DNA of 64,000 nucleotides from Thamnaconus septentrionalis (lineage: Eukaryota > Chordata > Actinopteri > Tetraodontiformes > Monacanthidae). The stretch covers positions 13,687,001-13,751,000 of the forward strand of contig CM020517.1 in the NCBI GenBank assembly GCA_009823395.1, written 5' to 3'. The number at the start of each line of letters is the position of its first letter. The stretch's first letter is position 1. The position numbers were made by a program, and so were the translations under genes. Below, one piece after another: positions 24,791 to 36,800 of this stretch. The notes beneath the pieces are model-generated. The model was not told the DNA's origin. It saw only the letters and a program-made list of their open reading frames with translations, and did no database searches.

Positions 24791-26508
24791 TTCTTAGTTC
24801 CTTTGCAAGTAAACAATTAACCTGCTTTTACGGGCAGGTTAAAATATTTTCCTAAATGAAAGTACTCAAGTGTGGCGTCGGTGTGGAGGCCAGCAAGGAT
24901 AGGAGTCCAAAATAATGTTTCACCCAAAAGCTGGTTAGTGTAGTTGGTATAACATCGAGAAGCAAGCTCATATAACATGTTAATGAGTAAGCTTCAGACA
25001 CGATTACCTTTGGACAGAGTCAGACTAACTGCGTCTCGCTGTTTGAGTCATTATGTAAAGCTGTATATATAACCCGCTGCTGAATTAAGCTTCACTGTGA
25101 ATGGACAGACTTGAGTGATTGTTTCCAACAAAGCAAATTCCTAAAAATTTTAGAAGTCATCGCACAGCTTTACATTTGGAATACCTTCCTTCCCGACCTC
25201 TAATGTCGACTTACGAACACATCACATCAGCATTGATGGCAGTTTGGTTCCATGACACGCACTGTTTGTTTGTTTTTTAACGTAACGGAAACCGTGCCCA
25301 GGAAATCCACCTGTTTTGATAAAATGCCAACTTCTGTTTTATTTATCACACTTTTCCCTTTTCCTCTTTGAGGCACAAAGCAAACCATGGGCCAAAAACA
25401 TTCATTAACTTTACCGAGATAGTCGTGACGCACGAGCTGGTTAAGAAAGGGACCACAGAGTGAAGATGCAAGTCCTGCATTCCCATTGCAGCACGCATGG
25501 TTTGTCTGTCTGTTTGTCTGTTTGTAGCCCCGTCTGCCTGAAAGCTGCTTTTCACACTTTTCATGCAAGTTGGTCTCTTCTTCTGTTTCTTCTTCTTCTT
25601 CTTCTTCGGAAAAAGGTGCAAAGTTTTCGGTGAAGTTGTCCACTTCAGACGGGGGCAGCACTTGTATGAATTAGAGATGCGGGTAAATAATTCAGGTGGT
25701 GACACGGGGGACTGATGCTAAATGCTTCTAGGTGGAAGACTCAGAGAACCAACAGAGTAACCTTCCCCTGAGCCCATGCAAAATTCATGACACCGGCCGG
25801 TGCACAAGGACCAGCCATGATTAAGTCCAAGCTGGTGGATAATGCAAATACCTGGCAAATGCGAGCTCAAGAGTAAACCCTCATTTTCATGCGGCAGGGA
25901 CGTAGACTCTCTTGAGGAACAGTCTGCAATTCCTCGGCTATCCAAAGCCCCATGGGTCAACGTCCACCCATCTTACGCTGCACACTTGTCTTCGTGTTGG
26001 ATTACACCAGAATCAGATCACGAGAGGGCCAAGAAGTGTTGTCGATATAAAATAATGAAATGTTTCTGGGACAAGATCAAAGAAGGGTGTTCAGAGACAG
26101 ACCTCAGATCTTCTTTTGTTATCTGCATGTTCCGCTTTTCACTAATGTGATTTATCCCCCAGAACCCCTCGGCTGTACAAGCAAATTATTATACATTACC
26201 ACAGGGAAGGAGGCTCCAGATGCTAATGGGGATCAAATGAGGATATCAACATCATATTTTAAGCACCTGCGGCAATAGCTGTGACTTATGTGTTTACTTG
26301 TTTCGCCAGCCGGATTCATCCCCTCCCACAGTGTGGAAGAAAAGATGGATGGAAGATAACCACATATGCAGGAGGCCCAAATCAGCCAGAAATTCAGAAG
26401 GATGCTACTTAATTCTCCTGGTCCTGCTGCATCAATGAATTCAGTTTGCAAAGGGTTCCTGGTGGCGCAACAGGACGCCACAGACACAGCCAAAGGCCTC
26501 TGTGCGCG

Positions 26509-26557
<49 letters not shown>

Positions 26558-27495
26558 GAATTTAATGGGCCTTTCCGGCCACTCAACGGAAGGGGTGTTC
26601 TCATCTGATGTGCGCTGTCTTTCAGAGGCCAGACACCGATAATTCTGCCGTGCCATGCCGCCGAGTGTCTGCGATGAGACATCTGTTGCCATGGTACCCC
26701 CACAGAGAGCTCAGAGTAAATCAATATGGACCCTTCGATATTGTCGGATTGCATCCGTCCCACAGTACATTTGCAGAGTTGCGTTGCAAAGTGGGAGCAC
26801 ATGGTCGTGACTGAATAATGAAAAAAAAAAATCTGCCTACGGAATGAAATTTGTCGGAAGTAAATTCACTGTTTTCAACTTTAAAAACTTGAGTCATTCC
26901 AACTGCAGGGGTCACAAAAGGAGGTGGCCTTTGCAGTGTGCCATGGTGTGACATAACAAGGGCGGGACAGCCACACGATCTCAAGACACACCTGTCATTT
27001 TTTATGACTCTGAAGAATTTACTTCGGGGTTACGGGAAGACGGGAAGAGATTTAAGCTCTCTAAATGGCTCTCAAAGGTTCACATCCCAAAATGCCTCGA
27101 CCCGATCCATTGGCTGCGTGCCTGAATAATCCCGTCAACGCCGCCCTGCGCCCCAAAGCGGACGCTTCTGCGATCTGCTTGATAACACGGCGCGATAACC
27201 TGAGCGTGCGCTACCTGCTCTAATGTCTCACACGGGACGGACGGGCGGACGGACCGAGCCCTCCTCCTCAGTGTACTCGGTGTGTGTGCTCCGTGCCGAG
27301 GCAGCCCTCTCGTACCTCGCAGTCGAACAGCAGGTGCAGCTGCTCGTCGATCCACTCCTCGATGTCCAGCCTCCGCTGCAGGTCCTTGCGGTTGTACTTG
27401 ACCGTCAGCTTGCCCAGCCTGCGGCTCGACGGCTCCTCTGTTTTCTCCGTCGCCTGGAACATCACCCTGGACTGGGTGCTCGGATCTGACGCCAT
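20744..27495 (-). CDS. ppp1r14d: PPP1R14-family inhibitor of protein phosphatase 1 (ppp1r14d position), 120 aa
   Basis: Small phosphorylation-activated inhibitor of PP1 and myosin phosphatase (CPI-17/PHI-1/KEPI/GBPI family). Exons: 27495-27316 (60 codons), 21710-21630 (27), 21376-21344 (11) and 20812-20744 (22 plus stop); every junction is phase 0 with GT/AG. The inhibitory core LGKLTVKYNRKDLQRRLDIE includes the threonine (Thr31) phosphorylated in family members; the usual Asp after VKY is Asn here. Exon 2 encodes EEEIPELEIDIDELLELSDE, exon 3 ELLQECGKPKE and exon 4 DFINGLLYRIKGLRK, all close to family consensus. By sequence it resembles PPP1R14B/C (RVMFQ near the N-terminus), but the zfyve19(+)-ppp1r14(-)-spint1(+) order is exactly that of human PPP1R14D. 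The first intron is about 5.6 kb. The ATG was chosen because the upstream in-frame extension has no ATG and runs through CAG/GTT repeats. Confidence 0.88.
22445..22715 (-). mobile_element. Diverged tRNA-headed fish interspersed repeat (SINE-like)
   Basis: On the minus strand the order matches a repeat common in teleosts. A GGTTACAGCATG segment is followed by a B-box-like CTCTGGTTCGATTCTC. Then come ATGTTCTCCTGCA, TTGTCCATCGGTGTGAGTGTG and a CTTGTCCAGGATGTA...CAGCTGGGA tail. The internal tRNA-like promoter box is visible; the copy is strongly mutated. It lies in intron 1 of ppp1r14d. The family name is not certain. Confidence 0.6.
23424..23694. mobile_element. hAT-type MITE, 271 bp, with 8-bp target duplication
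   Basis: Terminal inverted repeats TAGGGCTGTCA / TGACAGCCCTA are flanked on both sides by the identical 8 bp CTTATTAG (23416-23423 and 23695-23702). The interior contains ATTAATCGC palindromes and no transposase. The 8-bp duplication indicates the hAT superfamily. It lies in intron 1 of ppp1r14d. Confidence 0.9.
24758..24788. repeat. Poly(A) tract
   Basis: About 31 consecutive A residues. No LINE or SINE body was recognised immediately upstream. Confidence 0.85.
26503..26556. repeat. (GC)n-(CA)n microsatellite
   Basis: About 15 bp of alternating GC followed by about 40 bp of CA in ppp1r14d intron 1; a strong Z-DNA-type sequence. Confidence 0.92.
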
Positions 27496-27617
27496 GGCTG
27501 CCACGGCCTCAGGAGCGCCGCCGTGGAAACGCACAGTGGTTTTTGTTGTTGTTGTTGTTTTGTCTCCCACGCGCAGACGAGACCCCACAGACTTGCGTTG
27601 TTTGCTCTGACTGGGGG

Positions 27618-27645
27618 CTGCTGCTGCTGCTGCTGCTGCTGCTGT
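27618..27645. repeat. (GCT)n trinucleotide repeat in the ppp1r14d 5' region
   Basis: About nine GCT units, (CAG)n in the transcript sense of ppp1r14d, some 125 nt upstream of its ATG. A shorter GTT repeat lies at about 27543-27558. Confidence 0.88.
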
Positions 27646-27719
27646 TCCCACGTGTGTCTCCCGCTACCTTGCTGAGTGTTGGCACTCTTGCTCCGCACAA
27701 CACTGCCGGCTCTGGTACC

Positions 27720-27721
<2 letters not shown>

Positions 27722-27794
<73 letters not shown>
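27722..27794. repeat. (CT)n microsatellite, about 73 bp, upstream of ppp1r14d
   Basis: Uninterrupted polypyrimidine tract, (GA)n on the ppp1r14d strand, beginning about 230 bp upstream of the start codon. It can form triplex DNA and may lie in the promoter or 5' UTR. Confidence 0.93.
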
Positions 27795-27796
<2 letters not shown>

Positions 27797-30068
27797 CACA
27801 GTTCACCCTCTTGCTATCCTTCACTCCTCCTCCTGCAACACCCACAAGCAACGCTGTCAGTAGGATAGTAATGAGATATGCCTTTGCAGTCTCTCTCTCT
27901 CTCCCTCTCCCCCTCTCTCCCTCTCTCTCTGCATGTATGTGTGTGTGTGTGTTTGTGAGAAAGTGCATGCACTTTGATAGGAGTGTGTTCTGCTTTTTGC
28001 TCCGTGACACTGTAAACCCGAACGTTCAAGCTAATTAAACATATGAATAAATCTGTACTCAAAGTTTCAGAGAAAGTCTACTAACTGAAAAATGTCAAGT
28101 TGGCCCTTTTTGATGGACTCTCACTGACACATTTTAACGAAATGGAACTATAATTGTGTATAAGTAGGCGTAACTTCAAATTTAAGTTAGCTTTAATTTA
28201 AAATAATTCATTAATTGCATGCTGAGATGATAAAGTCCTGTTATTTATATTGTTTCAAATGGGGATTATTAAAAAATAAACGTAATTTATATAACACGTG
28301 CTAAAAAACATTAAAACATCTTCACCAAATAAGTGATCAACAATTTGATTGTTTTATTTTATTTTTTATAGTCATCCGTGCAGCTATTTTCTAATTATTT
28401 TAATCAATTGTTGAGCAACTGTTAGGATCAGGTTTGTACCCCGAGTTGATCTCAGTTTCACCCTCCAAAGCAAAGGTGGCGCTAATGCGCATGGGCTACT
28501 GTTAGGGTTAGGATTCCTTCAGATGGAAGAGCGTAGGTCACTTAGAGCTAATAAAACTGGAGTCAGAATGTCGTCACATGAATGATAGAGTATTTACGAC
28601 ACTCCGCTAAGTCACGTTGCAAATATTTGTTTATTTGTCAGCTATGCAATATATTAGCATTCAAATGAATTTTTTTATTGTGTTACTTTTTATTTTTAAT
28701 TGCTCCGACATGCACTGGGGTCCTCTGTGCCCTCCCAGTGCGCACAAAAACCGGGCTGCCCCCCCCTCAACAGGCGAGCCAAGGTTTCTCTAGTGTGATA
28801 GTTGCTTTGTCCTTTATAGAAGACATTATCAGGTGTAGGTTTAATAAGCCTTGAAGTCAAGCTGCCACCCACACTGGATGCACTGGGGAGAGCACTGTTT
28901 ATGGCTGCTTCTGAGTCAGATGTCAAGTTCTGGAACCATGACCTTTTTGCGGAACGCAACTGTCAAACAGCGGCACTCAATCCAAGGTTGAAAATTCATA
29001 GTCGTATCTGCGGCTGCCAAATTTTCACAGTTTGGACAGGAGAGAAGTCGGAGTTGCAGAGTTTCCACGGATCCTATTACGATACACATAATGGGGTTCA
29101 GCCTTTTTGTTTTGACAGGACCCATCAGTCATCTATAGCTGCGCATGCTCACCCGCTGAAGCGCCGTCTGTTACAAACATTGAATTATTGAGTGCCTTCA
29201 GCAGCTCACCTTTCCAGGCAAAACAAATTCATTCAACTCATCGTGTGCTGCAAGTTTCTCCAACAGTGGTTTGCAAAAGAAGAAGAAGAAAGAAATCAAA
29301 AATATTATATATGTATTAGATAATAGATCTTTACTTCTGGATTAATAACAGAACCAGTCCACTTGTCTCGACTGTCTACTTTAGTTTTGGGTTTTTTTGT
29401 TTGTTTTTTTTTACAGCAGCTTTATGCCGTCAAGAGTCTGAGAGGACCTCGGTGACTCATCATGTCAGTAAAATATTTTCATACACGAGTCACCTCCATT
29501 ATTTTGCAAGGTGAAGTTCTAAGAATTGTAATTCCTGATCATGTTAACGTGAGTAAAGGGGAAGGAATGAGGGGAAATGTACACAATTGACCACAATTGA
29601 AAGACAAATAGAAAACAGCACCTTCCCAGTTTCCCCCAACCGTATAGGACGATGCTGCCACCTTGTGGTTTCATCTGACACTTTTTAATATTGTCACGTA
29701 TAAAATGAGCCAGTAAAGTTAAGAAAGTTAAAGAAATGTGACAGATCTCATTCGTCTCTGACCTGTTTGAACGCGATATGTGTGGCAACATCACATCCTG
29801 ATGAGTAACTTAGTTGCGGTCTGTTATTCATCCCTGCCTTTCTCGCGTGACTTTAATCCAGAGAAAACATGTAATATTATGTTAACAATATCACGGGGAA
29901 TCCCATAATGTCCAAAGATTAATACCGGTAGACTGTTGTTGTTTGTATAGCCCAACTGTATGAGTCATTGTCTTTGTCAACTTCTTTATCCGTTTAAACC
30001 GTAAAAGCGTCTCGTACAAGTTTGTTAATTAGAATCCGTTTTTGACAGATTCCATGAATGTTTCTGAT

Positions 30069-30069
<1 letters not shown>
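27795..30069. other. Divergent intergenic region between ppp1r14d and spint1
   Basis: No coding exon recognised. AT-rich sequence occupies 28060-28700. The only obvious structure is CT-rich sequence at 27890-27930. It separates two divergently transcribed genes and so should hold both promoters. Confidence 0.45.
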
Positions 30070-30133
<64 letters not shown>

Positions 30134-30251
30134 GTTTCGAGTGTCTTCCGCTGAAGAAGATCACACAGGTGAAAGTCTCAAACAGGAGGGCGCAAAATTT
30201 TAAGTTAATATAATATCTTCGACATGATCAGGAAACGTGTGTGTAAAAGAC

Positions 30252-30308
<57 letters not shown>
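30070..30308. repeat. Opposed (AC)n and (GT)n microsatellites
   Basis: An AC tract at 30070-30130 and a GT tract at 30254-30308 are separated by about 123 bp. They are reverse complements of each other, so one strand could fold into a long hairpin of about 55 bp. They lie 500-750 bp upstream of the spint1 ATG. Confidence 0.9.
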
Positions 30309-30312
<4 letters not shown>

Positions 30313-30815
30313 GGGAGGGGCTCCGACGTCATTAGCAGCCCCTTGATTTCGCTCCTTGTTTTGCGTATGGGTTCGCTCGGCCTTGCAACAGTCAACCAGC
30401 AGGGAGTGGCACACACACCGGGAGTGGAATTTCACTTCCTGTTTCTCTCAGGTGAGTCACCTGGTCTAATGTCGTCGTCGTCGTCGATCGCTCTGGGTTT
30501 TTCAGTCAACGCCAAACGGCGGCTGGATTGCGTGGGAATTCCGATGAACACATCAGATTCAGCCGAGTGAAAAGTTTTGGAACAGGAGGCGAAAAAGAAC
30601 GGAAGGAGAAGAGAGGAGAGGGGACGCAAAGTTTTGTTTTGCCATCCTGCGGCCTAAACAGCCGGGAGGACGCTTTGATTTTTTTTTTTTTTTTAAACAG
30701 TCCTCGTTTTAACGTGTTTTTTTTTTAAACCTGACTTTAATTTCCTTAATAAAAAAAAGAAGAAATTATATAATTATTACTATTTTTCTTTTGTAAATAC
30801 AATATTATTTTCAGG
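30309..30815 (+). promoter_or_regulatory. spint1 5' region with a probable non-coding exon ending at 30451
   Basis: A strong acceptor (TTATTTTCAG, ending 30814) sits one base before the ATG, so the 5' UTR must be spliced. The donor CTCAG followed by GTGAGT at 30452 is the best upstream partner. The transcription start is not visible. Confidence 0.45.
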
Positions 30816-33800
30816 ATGAATCCGCTTTTTAAAGGGCAACTCGCAGCGGTTTCACTCGTGCTGCTGGCGGCGCTGCTGGACTCGACCAGGGGCCAGACTA
30901 TCGAGCAATGCGTCCAAGACTTTAAGCAAGGTCGTGAAGACTTTATCATCGACACGGACGAGTCGGTAAAGGAAGGGGCGAGCTACCTTGTCTCACCCAA
31001 ACTGGACCGGTACCGCGACTGCGTGGCCGCCTGCTGCAAGAACACCAGGTGCAACGTCGCCCTCATGGAGCGAGGTACCGAGGAGAACTCGATCAGCTCC
31101 TGCTTTCTCTTCGACTGCCTGTACAAGAAGAAATACGTGTGTCGCTTCGCCAGGAAGAAGGGATTCTTGAATTTCATCCGAGACTCCGTCTACGAAAGTT
31201 ACCTCGCGGTGGATCTACCCCCAAGTAAGATCGAAACTGGTTTCGTAATCCTTGGTTGATGTCAAGTTGCGTTCAGCCAAACAGTTCCATGTAAAAGTGC
31301 TGGCGCATATTAGTGTGTGTTGGGGCCCCCTGTGGATGGTTACCGTCCTGAAGATCTCAGTCGTTACTCATGATGGACATGGCCTCGTTAAAGTGAAGTT
31401 GAGGAATTTTGAAAAATATTAATTTAGCTAAATTTCTGATTATTTTTGAATTGGCAGACAAAGTGCAATGGCTGGGGCAATCTCTTATTTATGTGTCCCC
31501 CCCCCCAGTTGTTAATTTCAAAACAATTTAGTGCCAGCAGCATTTGTGAGGCTACAAAGTTCTCAGGGGTGGAACATGCATCCCGGCATGCTGACACACG
31601 TCAGGCCATAATGGGCCCCGTCTGAGAATTCTGTTTCCTTTCATGTGCTTCTGGCCAGTCCATCCTGTATGAATACAGCTCGCATTAATGTATCAATATC
31701 ACGCTTCTAGATGATTCGGACCGTCCACCGGTGGCTGACGGAGGCCCGGACCGGGTTGTCCAGCCTCAGGACATGGTGACGCTCAACGGCCTTCAGAGCA
31801 GAGATGACATCAAGATCACCTCGTACCAGTGGACAATGGTGACGCCGTACCCCTTCGCCATCTTCGAGGTGAGTGAACAGATCCCCAATTTGATTTCAGG
31901 ACCATTTAGAATCGGTATGTGACTCCTAATGCTGATTACAACCCTGCATTTTGCTCCACATCTTTTAGAAAACCAACTTCGAAGACCAGATCATGGTATC
32001 AAATCTGACATCTGGGGTGTATAAGTTCCAGCTGACGGTCACCGACAGCAGCGGTCAATCCGACTCGACGAAAGTCACCGTATTGGTCCTCACGCCGGAG
32101 CAGTCCAATCGTGAGTACCTATTCTCAAAGAAACTTCAGCTTCAACATGTCTGGTGGTTTCCTGACCACAAAGTTACTCAATAGCTGCGTTTCCATTACC
32201 CCTTGAATTGTGCATAACCCTAAATACCGCAAGAAAAAAACTGGTAATGGAAACACCTAAAATTAAGGGTTAGGGTTAGGGTTGGTTTTTCAGACGTGTC
32301 GATATAGAAGTATATTGTAAAAGTGTCACAGTAACACTTTTTTCGCATTTACATGTCAGCGGACTTGACGTACGGGGTCACATGACCAGTTCACTTCAAG
32401 TGAAAATGGCGCGTTGTGTTTGGACGGAGGAGGAGAAAAATGTAAAAATGTAGCAACCATTCTTGACAGCAAACGAACGTAATTCTGGTCAAATCTCGCG
32501 GGACAAGATTTGGCAAGAATTACAGCTTATGCGCTTCACACCATTCAATGGAAACATCTGCAAATCGCAATTGTACTTTGTCGAAATTTTAGAAATTTTG
32601 CGAAAAGCTGTATTGGAAATGCAGCTACAGTCTGGTTCCCGACAAGAATATGAGGCATGCGTGAATTCACCGACTCGGCCTTCTTTTCACATAGCTGGTA
32701 TGCAGATGGAATAAGAAAAGGTTGGAGTTTCATTCTCAAACATGAGTGACATTTTACTGTTGGTTGACATGTCAGGCACCTACTTTTTGCATTCAATGTT
32801 GGGGCATAGGTGAGAAAAAGACGTTGCCTTTCATTTCCTTTTCACAGACACTATCTCTGTTTTCCCAGAAAACCTGTTGTCATATTTCTTAATAGGGGGC
32901 GGGCGAGATAGAGCGATTTAGCACAATCAGTTGTTTGGCACTTGTGCACTTCCATGCAAAGTGCAGTAAGACCTGTCAGGACATGCTTGTCTAATTCCAG
33001 AGGAACGAATGAGGAAATAACAACAAGGTAGCGAGATGAAAGCTCACTTCCTCAGAACATAAGAAGCTGTTGGGGAAAAAACACGATTTCTAAATGTCAA
33101 CTTCCTGTAATGGGTCGAAAAATTGGTAGTGGATGTTCCTCACTGGTGCAGATCAATATATAGCAGTTTTTCTTAGTAAATGAGCTTTGTGTTCAGAGTG
33201 TTTTGTTGTACTGCTCTCCTGCCGCCATTCCCACTCTCTCCACCCCCCCACCACCCACCCACCTGCAACTCGACAAAACCCGTTGATCTGGTTTCAACTT
33301 GAGTTACACAAGCAGCGACGCTCCGCGATTCTCCCGTATTCACAGTGATAACCGGGAGCCTGTCCTTGTAGCCTCGCGGCTCTGTTTGAGTGCCGGTAGT
33401 TTGTTGCAGACTGGAGAAGAAAACGATAACTTGCGTTTTTGGCAGTTACTCATTAACTGCTTGCGTCCCAAGCAGCAGGAGTACTTTGTTTCAGCGTGAA
33501 GGGCTTTGGCAGGTACTATCGTGTCAGTGCGGCCACATTCTCAAAACAGTGGCACTAGAGTTGAATGGCGAAGGAGCGTGTTGTGTTAAAATGTGTGAAC
33601 ACAAAGGTCAAGAACCAGTCTGTACACTCTCCACCAATGAGAAGAGTCCATCCTTTAAATCATTTGCCTGCTCCACTTTTCAGAAAGTGTGTGCTTAAAC
33701 CAGGAACCCAGAGTCCAAGATGACTCCCATTCATTTCAATGAAGTTCCTCACTAAGCGCAAATGCCAAATACATTTTTGATTTCTCTATTAATAGGGCCA

Positions 33801-36800
33801 TAGAGAATGCGCAGTAGTGTCACTTTCCATCATGCCTCTGTAACTCACATGATCTATTGGGCCAATCAGAACAATTCTGGACAGGGTCACTTACAGACAC
33901 ATCAGGATGCAGCCAATCAGAACAAGCTGAGACACAGCAGCATGTACGATGTTGTGACATCACGCTGGGAATAAATTCTTTTCTGGTGATTTTCTGGCCT
34001 TTATAGACTTAGACTTATACAAACTTTATTGATCGCCTTGGGATGACTCCCTCGGGGAAATTAAAAAAATCTTTTTATCCTTTTTTTTTAAAAGACTGAA
34101 AGACCATAAATTAAAAATCTACAGTAGAAAGGTTGACTATGAATCGTGTTTCAGGTCACAGTCGTCCTATCCTGTAAAGGTGTTTATTTTTGTATTGCGG
34201 TCTATGGGAAAAATGCTCCTTCCGCCCATGGGATTTTTTGCTGCAATACCTCGAGTGGCTACTGGGAAAAGTCAGTGCGCCGCCATATTGCCAGTCCGGT
34301 ATCCAGTTCTTATAATACATTCATGGCTTAAACCAGGGGTCACCAAACCAGGACCCATGAAGTAGCTCTCAGTGCCAAAAAGGTTGGTGACCCCTGGCTT
34401 AAACGCACAATTCTGGAGATTTGGCCCTTTGTATTGCTGTTGACGTTTTGGTTAGGACAAATCTACATGTAAAATTTGTTAAATCCAGTTTTTCTTACTT
34501 CCAGATGTGCACAAACTACAGGTGAATCTAAATTTAATAAGTTAGCGGTTATCGGTATCGGTCTTGAAAAGCGAGAACTTATCGGCATCGGCTTGAAAAA
34601 ACACATACCGTGCATCTCTGATACCAATGTATTGTATGGTTTTGCTGTCAGGCCCTTCTGTGTAATAACCTTCACAGCTGCAAACGGAAACATAGATGAG
34701 AGAATGAGTCATTTACCACCTGCTGACAACTGTCCCCGCTGTCTATCTTTGACAATGTCTAGTGCTCTCTTCTCTGTTGCAATTTTGGCTTTCAGTCTAA
34801 CCATGCACATTTATACAACTGTCTGTGGTCACGTGGTGAAAAAAAAAGTATTAAAAGGACATCCTATCTACTGCCTGTGGTGTGAGAAAACAGACAGTTG
34901 AATGGTCTGTCTGAGTTTCTCTTGTGTTGAAAACTACAAATATTCCATTGTTCAGTCGGGAAAGATTTCCACTTGTGTTGAAAATGTAATTGTTTGTTTA
35001 GGGTGACCCTGTTTGTGAATGACATGCTTTGATGTTCATTTCAATATTCTCCCAGCCACTGGCCTCTACGATATCTCCAAGTTTGTTTGTTTGATTGATT
35101 GATTTTGATTCTAATGCATTTGCAAATTCCACAAATAGTCTATTTGTTTCTCTGTATTTGTCACGGCTTAATCCAGTATGAATGATTTTATGTCCCGCCA
35201 GACCACTGCATGGCACCGATGAAGATCGGGCCGTGCCGTGGCTCCTTTCCTCGCTGGCACTACAATGGCGCATCGGAGAAGTGTGAGAAGTTTGAATTTG
35301 GAGGATGCAAGGCGAACCTTAACAACTATCTCAACGAGGATGAGTGCGCCAAGGCCTGTGAAGGCTCAGGTACTATGTCCAGATGAACACACCAATTAAA
35401 TGTTCAGTTTCACGATGAATATAAAATTGAATTAAAATTTGTTCTAATTAAAGCTTCAGGTGATCATTCATGAGATACTTTAGATTTGTTAGATATACAT
35501 TCTGCTATTTGCCCTTTTAACAATATATTTATCTAGCATGTATGTTGATCTAATTTCCTTATTCTGTCTTCAAGATAAATTAGGTAAATCAGGGAGACTT
35601 CTTCCACTTCCAGAGACTCAAAGTAAGTGATTTTGACGTCAGAATCATCATTTTGTTGAATAAGTAGAAGAAGAACTGTCAATTTTTAGTAGAGGGAAGC
35701 TGCTGGCTATTCTGTTAATATACTATCTGCATGCTCAGAGTGTTGATGGCTGTTAACCCCTGGATTATGTTATCCCTTGGTATGACTTGGATTTTAGATT
35801 ACAGTATTGGGCTCAGGCATTTGCTAGCGTTCCCTTTTAATACTTTTTTCCTTTAATAATTCTTAATTTGCAGCCTATGTTACGTTTCAATCTCCTGTGA
35901 CTTGCCGCTCTCATTTTTAATGCATCTTTTCTGGATTTTATATAGTAATTCGTCAGTAGAAAGCAACAAAATGTTGTTGCACCCGCATTTTTTATTCCCC
36001 CTCCACTTATCGTTAGAACAGCCATAGATTAGAAGCAACGTACATACAAAACCAGCTGGTGCCTTTATTTGTATCCTTCACCTTGTTGATCTGTGTAAGC
36101 ATAAGGAACCATATTGAGGGCAACAAATTGTGCAATTCTGACCCCCCATTTTTGTGTTAAACAGCTGAGAAATGTGGCGCTCCGTGCACAGCAAAGCAGT
36201 TCACCTGCGCAAATGGCTGCTGTCTGGACCCGGGACTGGAGTGTGACACAATCCCCCAGTGTAGCGACGGCTCCGACGAGAAGTCGTGTGAGGATCGTAA
36301 GTAGCCGGCGAGACTTCCTCTTTCTGCACTCACTCATTTGCGTATATGTGCACCTGTAATAATATGACACCGGGCTCACGTGTGTGTTGTGTTCTGTGTC
36401 GTCAGTAAACAACAACTTTGAAATCCTGCGGCAGATTCCCGTGGATGAGCATAAAGGTAATTACGAGTTATTCGGTTGTAATTGCAGTAATGTTCAGTGA
36501 ATGTCGTCAAACTATTATGACGACAAACATTGTGATTCGATATAGAAACAGTGGAGTTATAGTACAAAATCTTGTTGCTACAGCGGGTTTTTTTTTTTTT
36601 TCTTTCTTGCTGCCACCTATGCTCACATGCTCTCGTTCTACCTGTTGCAGTGCGCTGCACAGAGCCTCCCAATACGGGAACATGCAGGGACGGCATCACC
36701 AAGTGGTACTACAACCCTATAAAGCAGGAATGCACACTTTTCAACTACGGTGGCTGCCAAGGGAATGACAACAGATTCAACACTGAGGAGCAGTGCATGA

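Noticed and set aside
24929..24960. tRNA-like A box (TAGTGTAGTTGG)
   Set aside because: No B box (GGTTCGA-type) at the right distance and no acceptor stem can be formed.
27496..27651. In-frame 52-residue N-terminal extension of ppp1r14d with poly-Ala and poly-Thr
   Set aside because: The upstream start is GTG, not ATG, and the residues come from CAG and GTT repeats. The ATG at 27495 has a good context and fits family length.
32264..32284. Telomere-like TTAGGG units
   Set aside because: Only two perfect units plus one variant, inside a MITE; too short for an interstitial telomere.
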